Assembly (NCBI GenBank): GCA_937898375.1
Contig: CALEJX010000077.1
Location: 1-14,482, forward strand
Length of the DNA: 14,482 nucleotides
Source: an uncultured Ruminococcus sp.
Lineage (GTDB): Bacteria > Bacillota > Clostridia > Oscillospirales > Ruminococcaceae
Reading direction: 5' to 3'
The notes under the pieces are model-generated. The model was not told where the DNA came from, did no database searches, and saw only the letters and a list, made by a program, of their open reading frames with translations. Shown piece after piece: positions 5,577 through 12,277 of the stretch. The position numbers and the translations under genes are program-made. The stretch's first letter is position 1. Each line of letters starts with the position of its first letter.

Positions 5577-6536
5577 CTATCTCTCCTCACGGAAATAATT
5601 GATACCGCAGGACTGTGGCTGTGAACGCTCTCTTGACTTTCTCACGGAAGTGATGATAAGAACAAGAGCCGTTACAAGATATGGGAGCATATCAAAGAAT
5701 GACTCAGGAACAGTGAAACCGAGGTCTTTCGGGAAGTAGTATTTCAGTACCATGAATGCGCCGAAAATATAAGCTCCGTAAATAGCCCTTGCAGGATTCC
5801 ATACAGCGAAGATAACAAGCGCTACAGCTATCCAGCCAAGACCGTTCACGCTGTTTGCCATCCAAACACCGCCGTTTATTACCATTGAGCAGAACGCTCC
5901 GCCTATGCCGCATATTCCGCCGCCGATAAGAACGTTTATGTATTTGTATTTAACCACGTTTATTCCCACAGCGTCCGCAACAGCAGGGTTCTCGCCGATA
6001 GTTCTAAGGTTAAGACCCGTCTTTGTCTTTTTCAGATAGATAAACATTATCACAGCGATAATAATGCTCAGATATGTGAAAATGTTCTGCGAGAAAAGCA
6101 CCTCTCCAAGAACAGGTATCTTGCTAAGCAGCGGTATCTCTATGTCTTTCAGACTGTTCATTACTCCCTCAGGCAGCTTAAGATTTCCTGTAGGTGAAGC
6201 TGATATCATCTGCTCGCCTATGAAGTTTGAAAGACCCGTGCCGAATATAGTCAGTGTAAGACCTGTTACGTTTTGGTTTGCCATCATCGTTATGGTAAGA
6301 AAAGCGTAGATAAGCGAAACCAGTGCACCCATAAGGAATGCCGCAAGTATTGAAAGCCACAGACTTCCTGTCTTGTATGCTATCATAAAGCCTGCGCAAG
6401 CACCCATTGCCATTGTTCCCTCAACGCCAAGGTTAAGGTGTCCAGCCTTTTCGTTCTGTATCTCTCCTACTGTGCCGAAAAGCAGAGGAGTACCCATATA
6501 TACAGCATGGGCAAGGAATGAAATAAGTCTAGTCAT
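5577..6536 (-). CDS. nupQ: nucleoside/purine ABC transporter permease, NupQ type
   Basis: A 319-residue integral membrane permease, the length typical of this family (Bacillus NupQ/YufQ). The signature GEIQNEKAGHLNLGVEGTM (about residues 24-42) marks the branched-chain/nucleoside permease family, and about eight to ten hydrophobic segments follow. With the NupP-type protein it forms the membrane channel for the BMP lipoprotein's ligand. The ATG at 6534-6536 overlaps the stop of the upstream permease gene by 8 bp, indicating translational coupling, and a GAGGAGG-like site lies inside the end of that gene. It is the last gene of the operon, followed by repeats and then a terminator. Substrate class (purine nucleoside or base) is inferred from family and from xpt in the same operon. 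Confidence 0.92.
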   Translation of the reverse strand: MTRLISFLAHAVYMGTPLLFGTVGEIQNEKAGHLNLGVEGTMAMGACAGFMIAYKTGSLWLSILAAFLMGALVSLIYAFLTITMMANQNVTGLTLTIFGTGLSNFIGEQMISASPTGNLKLPEGVMNSLKDIEIPLLSKIPVLGEVLFSQNIFTYLSIIIAVIMFIYLKKTKTGLNLRTIGENPAVADAVGINVVKYKYINVLIGGGICGIGGAFCSMVINGGVWMANSVNGLGWIAVALVIFAVWNPARAIYGAYIFGAFMVLKYYFPKDLGFTVPESFFDMLPYLVTALVLIITSVRKSRERSQPQSCGINYFREER

Positions 6537-7635
6537 TTTTCCTGCCTCCTCTTGTTACAAATCTGTATCTGATGAAGAATTCACAGCCAAGCACGAAGAA
6601 CAGGATTATTCCCTGCAAAACGTCTGAACAGTAAGGTGAAAGCACGAACTCTGACGATACCACCGTGCTGCCCTTTTCCAAAACTGCAAACAGGAACGAT
6701 ACCACAAGTATGCCGAACGGATTAAGGTTTGCAAGCCATGCCACTATGATAGCCGTGAAGCCTACTCCGCCTGCAACAGATGTTGAAAGTGTGTGTTCTG
6801 TTCCGCAAGCCTGCACCATTCCTGCAATACCGCAGATAGCACCACTCAAAAACATTGTTCTTATCATTATCTTGCTAGGGCTCATGCCTGCATATCTTGC
6901 AGTTGCGTGGCTGTCTGATACAACAGTTATCTCGTAGCCCTGCTTTGTGTATTTAAGATAGATAAATACCAATACCACAAGCACCAGACCTATCACCCAG
7001 CCTATCTGTACGCCGCCCATTGAGTCAAGCCATGCGTTAAGGTCAAATCTTGCTATCTTAGGATATCCCTTTGACTCAGGGTCCTGCCATGCTCCCTTTG
7101 TGAGCCAGTCTATAACATAAAGTGCGATATAGTTGAGCATAAGGGTGAGCAAAGTTTCGTTTGTGTCGAATTTTGCCTTGAAAAACGCAGGGATGATGCC
7201 GTAAAGTCCTCCGCCTATCATCGCCGCAACGAACATCACCACAAAAAGCAGATAGTGCGGCATATCGTAATGATACAGCGCAAAGTATGAAGCGAAAATT
7301 CCGCCCATTATTATCTGACCCTCTGCACCGATATTCCAAAACTTCATTTTAAAAGCAAGCGTAATGCCAAGAGAAGATATAAGAAGCGGTATCATTATCT
7401 TTATGGTCTCTTTGAAAGGCATAAAAGGGCTTGCGGCGTTCTTGCCGATAAAAGCGCCCTTTACCATTTTCGCATAGTATGAAAACGGATTTTTACCAAG
7501 AATAAGAATGAATATTCCGCCTGCACAAATAGCCAGAAGCACCGACAGAAGCCTTAGTATAAGCTTTTGCTTGTTTGAGCGTTCAGCACGCTTTGCTATT
7601 CTTATAAGCGGCTCTTTTTTAATCGTATCAGCCAA
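6529..7635 (-). CDS. nupP: nucleoside/purine ABC transporter permease, NupP type (TTG start)
   Basis: A 368-residue membrane permease partnering the NupQ-type protein. An extra cytoplasmic N-terminal stretch (about residues 1-22) precedes the first membrane helix LILRLLSVLLAICAGGIFIL. The family signature KFWNIGAEGQIIMGG lies near residues 97-111. The best start is TTG at 7633-7635, giving MADTIKKEP: it is preceded by GGAGGAGG at a 9-nt gap and overlaps the ATPase stop codon by 8 bp (TTGGCTGA). The downstream gene overlaps by 8 bp as well (ATGACTAG), so both junctions are built alike and suggest coupled translation at fixed stoichiometry. Bacillus NupP is a little shorter. Confidence 0.92.
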   Translation of the reverse strand: MADTIKKEPLIRIAKRAERSNKQKLILRLLSVLLAICAGGIFILILGKNPFSYYAKMVKGAFIGKNAASPFMPFKETIKIMIPLLISSLGITLAFKMKFWNIGAEGQIIMGGIFASYFALYHYDMPHYLLFVVMFVAAMIGGGLYGIIPAFFKAKFDTNETLLTLMLNYIALYVIDWLTKGAWQDPESKGYPKIARFDLNAWLDSMGGVQIGWVIGLVLVVLVFIYLKYTKQGYEITVVSDSHATARYAGMSPSKIMIRTMFLSGAICGIAGMVQACGTEHTLSTSVAGGVGFTAIIVAWLANLNPFGILVVSFLFAVLEKGSTVVSSEFVLSPYCSDVLQGIILFFVLGCEFFIRYRFVTRGGRKND

Positions 7636-9163
7636 TGCCCAGCACCTCCTCCATTGTCGAGCCTGTCATCATCATGCCCACTTGTTCCTTTGTGACCTTT
7701 TTGGCGTCGCAAATACCTGTTATCTTGCCGTGACAAAGCACCATTATCCTGTCGCAAAGCTCCAGCAGAACGTCAAGATCCTCGCCTATGAAAAGCACAG
7801 CTGTGTTCTTTTTCTTCTGCTCGTTAAGAAGTGAGTAGATAAGATATGATGAGTTGATGTCAAGTCCACGAACAGGATATGCCGTTATGAGCAGGTCAGG
7901 CTCACTGTGTATCTCTCTGCCCAGCAGAACTTTCTGAACGTTTCCTCCCGAAAGCATTCTAACAGGAAGCTCCGTTGACGGAGTTTTTATTTCAAGCTGT
8001 TCTATAAGCTCCTTTGAAAGCGCCCTAGCTGGCTTTCTGTCCACAAAGCAAAGCTTTCCCTGCTTGTATGTTTTAAGAAGCATATTGTCCGTCATACCCA
8101 CCGAAGCGATAAGACCCATTCCAAGTCTGTCCTCAGGGATAAAGCTCATGCTTATGCCGAGATTTATTATCTCCTTAGGTGTCTTGCCTATGATGTTCTC
8201 CTTGTTGTAAAGCACTGCGCCCTTTTCGATCTTCTGAAGTCCTGCGATAGTCTCGCAAAGCTCTTTCTGACCGCTTCCTGCAATGCCTGCCACGCCAAGT
8301 ATCTCGCCCCTGTTTATAACAAAGCTTACATCGTCAAGTGCAATGCTTCCCTCAGTGTTCTTTACCGTCAGGTCGACCACGTTAAGTATCGGCTTTACAT
8401 TCACAGGCTCAGGTCTTTCTATGGAAAGCTCCACCGCTTTGCCTACCATAAGCTCAGTGAGCTGTTTTTCACTGGTCTCTGCCGTGTTTACAGTTTCAAC
8501 GCTCTTGCCCTTTCGCAGTATGGTAACTCTGTCAGATATATCCATCACCTCGCCCAGCTTGTGGGTGATGATAATGATAGCACAGCCCTGGGCTTTCATT
8601 TTTCTCAGGATATTGAAAAGCTTTTCCGTCTCCTGCGGAGTAAGAACTGCCGTCGGCTCGTCAAGAATAAGTATCTTTGCACCCCTGTAAAGCACTTTCA
8701 GTATCTCAACTGTCTGCTTTTCGCTGACGGACATATTGTATACCTTTTTGTCAGGGTCAACTTCAAGACCAAGCTGTTCAGATATCTTCTTGATCTCGTC
8801 TCTTACAACGCTCTTGCTTCTCAGCTTGCCCTTTGTGCCTGCCACAATGTTGTCTGCGGCGGAGAATACCTCCACAAGCTTGAAGTGCTGATGTATCATG
8901 CCTATGCCAAGTGCGATAGAATCCATAGGGGAGTTTATCGCCTCAGGCTTGCCGGCAATGTAGATATTGCCCTTGTCAGGGTGATAGATACCCGAAAGCA
9001 TATTCATCAACGTTGTCTTTCCCGATCCGTTTTCGCCAAGCAGTGCAAGTATCTCGCCATATTTTACTTCAAGATCGATGCCGTCGTTTGCAACGACGCT
9101 GCCGAAAACCTTTGTTATCCCGCTGCATTTTACAGCGATCTCAGCAGATATTTCTTCACTCAT
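7628..9163 (-). CDS. nupO: nucleoside/purine ABC transporter ATPase with two ATP-binding domains, NupO type
   Basis: A 511-residue double ATPase that powers the importer from the cytoplasmic side. The first domain has Walker A GENGSGKT (43-50), Walker B ILILDEP (164-170) and His201 after IIIIT; its signature is NMSVSEKQ (143-150), where a serine replaces the usual glycine. The second domain has a degenerate Walker A, GIAGSGQK (293-300), a good signature LSGGNVQK (404-411) and a Walker B without the usual acidic pair (LLITAYPVRGLD). An inactive second half is known in this family, so one composite site (first Walker A/B with second LSGG) probably does the hydrolysis. The ATG follows AAAAAGGAG. 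The 177-nt gap before it, after the lipoprotein gene, carries large stem-loops. Confidence 0.93.
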   Translation of the reverse strand: MSEEISAEIAVKCSGITKVFGSVVANDGIDLEVKYGEILALLGENGSGKTTLMNMLSGIYHPDKGNIYIAGKPEAINSPMDSIALGIGMIHQHFKLVEVFSAADNIVAGTKGKLRSKSVVRDEIKKISEQLGLEVDPDKKVYNMSVSEKQTVEILKVLYRGAKILILDEPTAVLTPQETEKLFNILRKMKAQGCAIIIITHKLGEVMDISDRVTILRKGKSVETVNTAETSEKQLTELMVGKAVELSIERPEPVNVKPILNVVDLTVKNTEGSIALDDVSFVINRGEILGVAGIAGSGQKELCETIAGLQKIEKGAVLYNKENIIGKTPKEIINLGISMSFIPEDRLGMGLIASVGMTDNMLLKTYKQGKLCFVDRKPARALSKELIEQLEIKTPSTELPVRMLSGGNVQKVLLGREIHSEPDLLITAYPVRGLDINSSYLIYSLLNEQKKKNTAVLFIGEDLDVLLELCDRIMVLCHGKITGICDAKKVTKEQVGMMMTGSTMEEVLGIG

Positions 9164-9216
9164 ACTTTCAGCTCCTTTTTATGAACTTCCTTAGATTTGC
9201 TAATGTCATCAGAAAC

Positions 9217-9240
9217 CGACAGCAGGATTGCCTGCTGCCG
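9217..9240 (-). promoter_or_regulatory. 10-bp intercistronic hairpin before the ATPase gene
   Basis: In the transcript CGGCAGCAGG pairs with CCTGCTGTCG (one G-U) around CAAT. No T-run follows, so it is not an ordinary terminator. It ends about 54 nt before the ATPase start codon and may act as a processing or stability element. Confidence 0.6.
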
Positions 9241-9255
9241 TATTCTCACAATATC

Positions 9256-9324
9256 AACAAAACAGGCGGCTGATACCCTCAATCTTTTGAGGGCAACCTG
9301 CGCCGCCCGTAGAAATGTTTTGTT
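9256..9324 (-). promoter_or_regulatory. 69-nt three-stem intercistronic structure after the BMP gene
   Basis: Three nested perfect stems occur in order: AACAAAAC/GTTTTGTT (8 bp), GGCGGC/GCCGCC (6 bp) and CCCTCAA/TTGAGGG (7 bp), with loop AAGA and asymmetric internal loops of about 8 and 5 nt. It starts 16 nt after the lipoprotein stop. A structure here can protect the upstream message or partly stop polymerase, raising binding protein over permease. An RNA regulator with a ligand is possible but unsupported. Confidence 0.6.
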
Positions 9325-9340
9325 AAGCTATCCGGCTTTA

Positions 9341-10492
9341 TTACTTGACCTCAACGTTCTTGAAGTACCAGTTGATTCCGCCTGTGATAGTTTCATCATC
9401 GAGAGTTTCGCCCTCTTTGCCAACTGTGCTGCCGTCGTTTGTTTCGATAACGCCGTCAAATACGTTGAATGAGCCGTCCTCGATCTTAGCCTTTGCCTCG
9501 TCAACAGCCTTCTGCATATCCTCTGTGCAGAGATCCATGTTCAGCGGAGCGATATCTACAAGACCATCGTTCATGCCGCCGTAGTAGTTCTCGCACTTCC
9601 AGTTGCCTTCAACGATCTGCTTTACCTGATATGTGTAGTATGCAGACCAGTTCCACAGAGTAGATGTAAGTGTAGCCTTAGGAGCGTCCTTAGACATATC
9701 TGTGTTGTAGCCAATGCCCCACTTGCCGGCGCTTTCAGCCTCGAGCTGTGGGTTAGGTGTGTCGCAGTGCTGAGCGATAACGTCGCAGCCCTCAGAAAGA
9801 AGAGCCTTTGCAGCGTTTGTTTCTTCTGTTGGTGAATACCAGCTGTTTGTTACCTTTACATATACCTTAGCGTCAGGGTTTACAGAATAAACGCCCATTG
9901 CGAAAGCGTCGATACCGCCTGTACACTCAGAGTTCTCGCTGCCCATAGCGGAAACGTAACCGATAAGGTTTGACTCTGTTTTCATACCTGCAACGATACC
10001 AGTGAGATATCTTGCCTGATAAATTCTTCCGAAGTAGTTGTTAAGGTTCTTGCCGTTGTTCTTGTAGCCTGTGCCGTGGCAGAAATAAACGTCAGGATAT
10101 TCCTCTGCGAGGGACTCCATTTTGTCCATATAGCCCCAGCTTGTGCCGAAGATGATGTTGCAGCCGTCCTCGATACACTCACGGATAGCCGTCTCTGTAG
10201 CAGCAGGGTCGCTGTCTGATACATTGTTCTTTCTTACGATCTGATCGTCTTTAAGTCCAAGCTCCTTCTGCATACCAACGATACCCTGATCGTGAGCGTA
10301 TGTGTAGCCTGAGCCGTCGGCAGGGTTGCCGATGTGTATAACACCGATCTTTACAGTGTCATAGCTGAGAGTCGTTGACTTGTTGTCAGCCGACTTCTGT
10401 GATGCTTCGTCCTTAGCAGATGTACAAGCTGTAAGAGCTGTTACAGCAAGAGCCGCAGAAAGAACGAGAGCAAGAATACGTCTTACCTTCAT
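9341..10492 (-). CDS. BMP-family (PnrA-like) substrate-binding lipoprotein of purine transporter
   Basis: A 383-residue secreted, lipid-anchored protein that captures the ligand outside the membrane. The signal peptide MKVRRILALVLSAALAV ends in lipobox LTAC with Cys23 as the lipidated residue, then a Ser/Lys-rich linker, then the BMP domain from about residue 45 (TVKIGVIHIGNPADGSG). Bacillus and Treponema relatives bind purine nucleosides. The region that usually reads like DGSFNQ-W-G is here DGSGYTYAHDQG, a variant subgroup, so ligand choice may differ. The ATG follows GGAGGAAG at good spacing. It lies 45 nt after xpt and is followed by 177 nt of structured spacer before the ATPase gene. The purine role is supported by xpt in the same operon; nucleobase versus nucleoside is not settled. 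Confidence 0.92.
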   Translation of the reverse strand: MKVRRILALVLSAALAVTALTACTSAKDEASQKSADNKSTTLSYDTVKIGVIHIGNPADGSGYTYAHDQGIVGMQKELGLKDDQIVRKNNVSDSDPAATETAIRECIEDGCNIIFGTSWGYMDKMESLAEEYPDVYFCHGTGYKNNGKNLNNYFGRIYQARYLTGIVAGMKTESNLIGYVSAMGSENSECTGGIDAFAMGVYSVNPDAKVYVKVTNSWYSPTEETNAAKALLSEGCDVIAQHCDTPNPQLEAESAGKWGIGYNTDMSKDAPKATLTSTLWNWSAYYTYQVKQIVEGNWKCENYYGGMNDGLVDIAPLNMDLCTEDMQKAVDEAKAKIEDGSFNVFDGVIETNDGSTVGKEGETLDDETITGGINWYFKNVEVK

Positions 10493-10522
10493 GTTTGATC
10501 TTCCTCCATAAAATATTTATTG

Positions 10523-10541
10523 TTAACGCCTTGTGCGTTAA
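10523..10541 (-). promoter_or_regulatory. perfect hairpin overlapping the xpt stop codon
   Basis: TTAACGC-ACAAG-GCGTTAA is a perfect 7-bp inverted repeat whose first arm contains the xpt stop TAA (10538-10540). The message continues with CAATAAATATTTTATGGAGG, so it is a weak terminator at best. It may define an RNA end between xpt and the lipoprotein gene. Confidence 0.5.
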
Positions 10542-11113
10542 TCCCTGAAAGTGATAGTGCCGTTGTCCATAGAGTCAACGATAGCAAGTGATTCAAGCTT
10601 CACGCCCATGTCACGGATAGTCTTTCCGCCCACTTGGAAGCCCTTTTCGATAACGATACCTGCGCCTGCAAGCTCAGCCCCAGACTGTCTAACGATATCA
10701 ATAAGCCCCATAAGAGCGCAGCCGTTTGCAAGAAAATCGTCTATTATAAGCACCTTGTCGCTCTTGCCGAGATATTTCTCAGATACCATAACGTCATATG
10801 TAACGCCCTTTGTGTAGGACTTTACCTGAGTGATATACATTTCGCCGTCAAGATTTTTGCTGAGAGTTTTCTTTGCAAAAATAACAGGGCAGTTGTTAAA
10901 ATGCTGAGCCGCTATGCAGGCAATGCCGATACCTGATGACTCGATAGTGAGTATCTTGTTCACGCCTGTTCCTGCAAATCTCTTTGCAAACTCCTCGCCG
11001 ATATCGTTGAAAAGCTTGACGTCCATTTGGTGGTTAAGGAATTTATCGACTTTGAGAACGTTTCCTTCCTTTACTACTCCGTCCTTAAGAATACGCTGTT
11101 TTAAAATTTCCAT
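10538..11113 (-). CDS. xpt: xanthine phosphoribosyltransferase
   Basis: A 191-residue cytoplasmic type I phosphoribosyltransferase that turns xanthine (and more weakly guanine) plus PRPP into XMP or GMP. The PRPP loop VLIIDDFLANGCA covers residues 121-133, with the Asp125-Asp126 pair, and IESSGIGIA near 58-66 is the flexible PPi-loop region. LKVDKFLNHQMD (20-31) and EKGFQVGG (156-163) are typical of Xpt; Bacillus Xpt is 194 residues. The ATG at 11111-11113 follows GTGAGGAAAAG. It is the first gene of the operon, so import and trapping of the base are expressed together. In Bacillus, xpt is under a guanine riboswitch; here the leader is structured but lacks that consensus. Confidence 0.95.
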   Translation of the reverse strand: MEILKQRILKDGVVKEGNVLKVDKFLNHQMDVKLFNDIGEEFAKRFAGTGVNKILTIESSGIGIACIAAQHFNNCPVIFAKKTLSKNLDGEMYITQVKSYTKGVTYDVMVSEKYLGKSDKVLIIDDFLANGCALMGLIDIVRQSGAELAGAGIVIEKGFQVGGKTIRDMGVKLESLAIVDSMDNGTITFRD

Positions 11114-11134
11114 GATCTTTTCCTCACGATACTA

Positions 11135-11171
11135 AGGCGTTACCCGACACAATAGTTGTGCGGCATTGCCT
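11135..11171 (-). promoter_or_regulatory. structured 5' leader hairpin of the xpt operon
   Basis: In the transcript the outer stem AGGC/GCCT encloses an internal loop (AATG facing GTAAC) and the inner stem CCG-CACAA/TTGTG-T-CGG with loop CTA. CAACTAT in the inner part (11152-11158) can instead pair with ATAGTTG near the predicted transcript start (11205-11211), so two exclusive folds are possible. It ends about 21 nt before the start codon. It does not match the purine riboswitch consensus. It could also be a DNA operator. Function unknown. Confidence 0.45.
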
Positions 11172-11218
11172 AAATAGTTAAATATATTATTTTACATCAA
11201 AAAGCAACTATATAAAAG

Positions 11219-11247
11219 ATTATACTACACTTTCAGCGATTATTCAA
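11219..11247 (-). promoter_or_regulatory. predicted promoter of the xpt-transporter operon
   Basis: On the minus strand TTGAAT (11242-11247) and a perfect TATAAT (11219-11224) are separated by 17 bp. The start would be near 11212, giving a leader of about 98 nt that contains the hairpin at 11135-11171. Confidence 0.7.
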
Positions 11248-11313
11248 TTGCTATGGCACGTTAAAAGTTTAACATTTTATTAATTTTAAAGAACCTTTTC
11301 CTATATTCTACAG

Positions 11314-11353
11314 TAAAAAAATATCCGCCTGAAGATTTTGCCTTCGGGCGGAT
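11314..11353 (-). terminator. intrinsic terminator of the 260-aa protein gene
   Basis: On the minus strand ATCCGCCCGAAG pairs with CTTCAGGCGGAT (12 positions, one mismatch or wobble), loop GCAAAAT, and is followed by ATTTTTTT. It separates the gene at 11368 from the xpt operon. Confidence 0.88.
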
Positions 11354-11367
11354 AGGAGTATGAGCAT

Positions 11368-12150
11368 TTATTTTTCTTTTACTTTCCTTGAAGCAAGCTT
11401 TGCCGTTTTCGGCGGACAAAGCATAGCAGCAGAACTTCCGTATATGGTAACGTATATAGGAGCGTCCGTAAGATTGCAGAAAACAAGGTTTTCCGTGTCG
11501 CAGTCATAAAACTCCATTACCTCGCTGTCAACATAGTATCTGCCAAGTGTTTCCCATGTGTCTAGCTTTTCAAGGCTTTCCGCAAGCCCCACCGAGTCTA
11601 TGGCGATACCAGTGTGCAGGTCAGCAAGAACAGGCACTATATGCCCCTCGTTTTTGTAAAACACCTTGTTCCCGAATGGGTCAGTGCCATAGTAGCATAT
11701 CACAAGAGTGTTTTCGGGAAGTTCGTCCCCTATGTGAGAAAGATCATCATCACAAAGCTTTTGAGATATCGTTAAAAAATTATCAAGCAACGGCTTCGTG
11801 ACCTCTCTGTGGCTTTCGGTGAACGCCGCAAGGTCAGGGCTTTCAAGCTTTGCCGCAGCGTTTGCCGCAATATCGCAATCAAAATATTCGCTTGGCGTTC
11901 TAAGTTCATAAACGCTGTTCTTTGTCTTTGCAAAAAGCTTTCCGTCCTCAGTGTATACTTCCCTTATGGCAGAGGTGTGAATGAATTTTCCGGCAGGAAA
12001 TTTTCCGCTTTCGTATACAAGCCCCTGAATACAGTAAACAACGCTGTCGTCTGTAATAGGGTCAGGAAAACAGCTCTGCGCCGTGTTTGGATATGAAAAA
12101 AGCGAATTTTTCAAATTTCTTATTGCCACACGCCATTTGTCGATATACAT
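11368..12150 (-). CDS. unrecognised 260-residue cytoplasmic protein
   Basis: I do not recognise this family. It starts MYIDKWRVAIRNLKNSLFSY after a GAGGGAG ribosome binding site and ends in a basic tail (KLASRKVKEK). There is no signal peptide or hydrophobic segment long enough for a membrane helix. The N-terminal third (about 30-90) looks like mixed beta-strands, residues 95-140 look helical, and the C-terminal part (about 145-250) is again beta-rich with YYGTDPFGNKVFYKNEG and YVDSEVMEFYDCD. Several cysteines occur but no metal-binding pattern. It has its own promoter and terminator, so it is a single-gene unit and its neighbours give no clue. The length, ribosome binding site and flanking signals make it a real gene. 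Confidence 0.8.
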   Translation of the reverse strand: MYIDKWRVAIRNLKNSLFSYPNTAQSCFPDPITDDSVVYCIQGLVYESGKFPAGKFIHTSAIREVYTEDGKLFAKTKNSVYELRTPSEYFDCDIAANAAAKLESPDLAAFTESHREVTKPLLDNFLTISQKLCDDDLSHIGDELPENTLVICYYGTDPFGNKVFYKNEGHIVPVLADLHTGIAIDSVGLAESLEKLDTWETLGRYYVDSEVMEFYDCDTENLVFCNLTDAPIYVTIYGSSAAMLCPPKTAKLASRKVKEK

Positions 12151-12189
12151 CTTTCTCCCTCGCTTTCTGCCATTATAGGCAACAACTAT

Positions 12190-12218
12190 ATGATATCAGA
12201 TTGTATATATTTTGTCAA
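12190..12218 (-). promoter_or_regulatory. predicted promoter of the 260-aa protein gene
   Basis: On the minus strand a perfect TTGACA (12213-12218) lies 17 bp before TATCAT (12190-12195). Transcription would start near 12183 with a leader of about 33 nt. A second TATAAT (near 12172) lies closer to the gene but has no clear -35 box. Confidence 0.65.
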
Positions 12219-12240
12219 TAAAGCACGCAGCTAAAAACAA

Positions 12241-12272
12241 CAAAAAGTCCCCCGCTTTTTGCAGAGGACCTT
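12241..12272 (-). terminator. intrinsic terminator of the GGDEF-EAL gene
   Basis: On the minus strand AAGGTCCTCTGC pairs with GCGGGGGACTTT (12 positions, three of them G-U), loop AAAAA, followed by TTG after the T-run. It begins 5 nt after the stop codon at 12278-12280. Confidence 0.8.
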
Positions 12273-12277
12273 GCATA

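Noticed and set aside
8561..9184. 207-codon plus-strand open frame opposite the ATPase gene
   Set aside because: It is fully antisense to the NupO-type ATPase, lacks recognisable domains and a ribosome binding site, and reflects codon bias of the real gene.
11114..11212. Guanine/xanthine (purine-type) riboswitch before xpt
   Set aside because: The conserved junction segments of the purine aptamer are missing; only an unrelated hairpin is present, so no riboswitch class is assigned.
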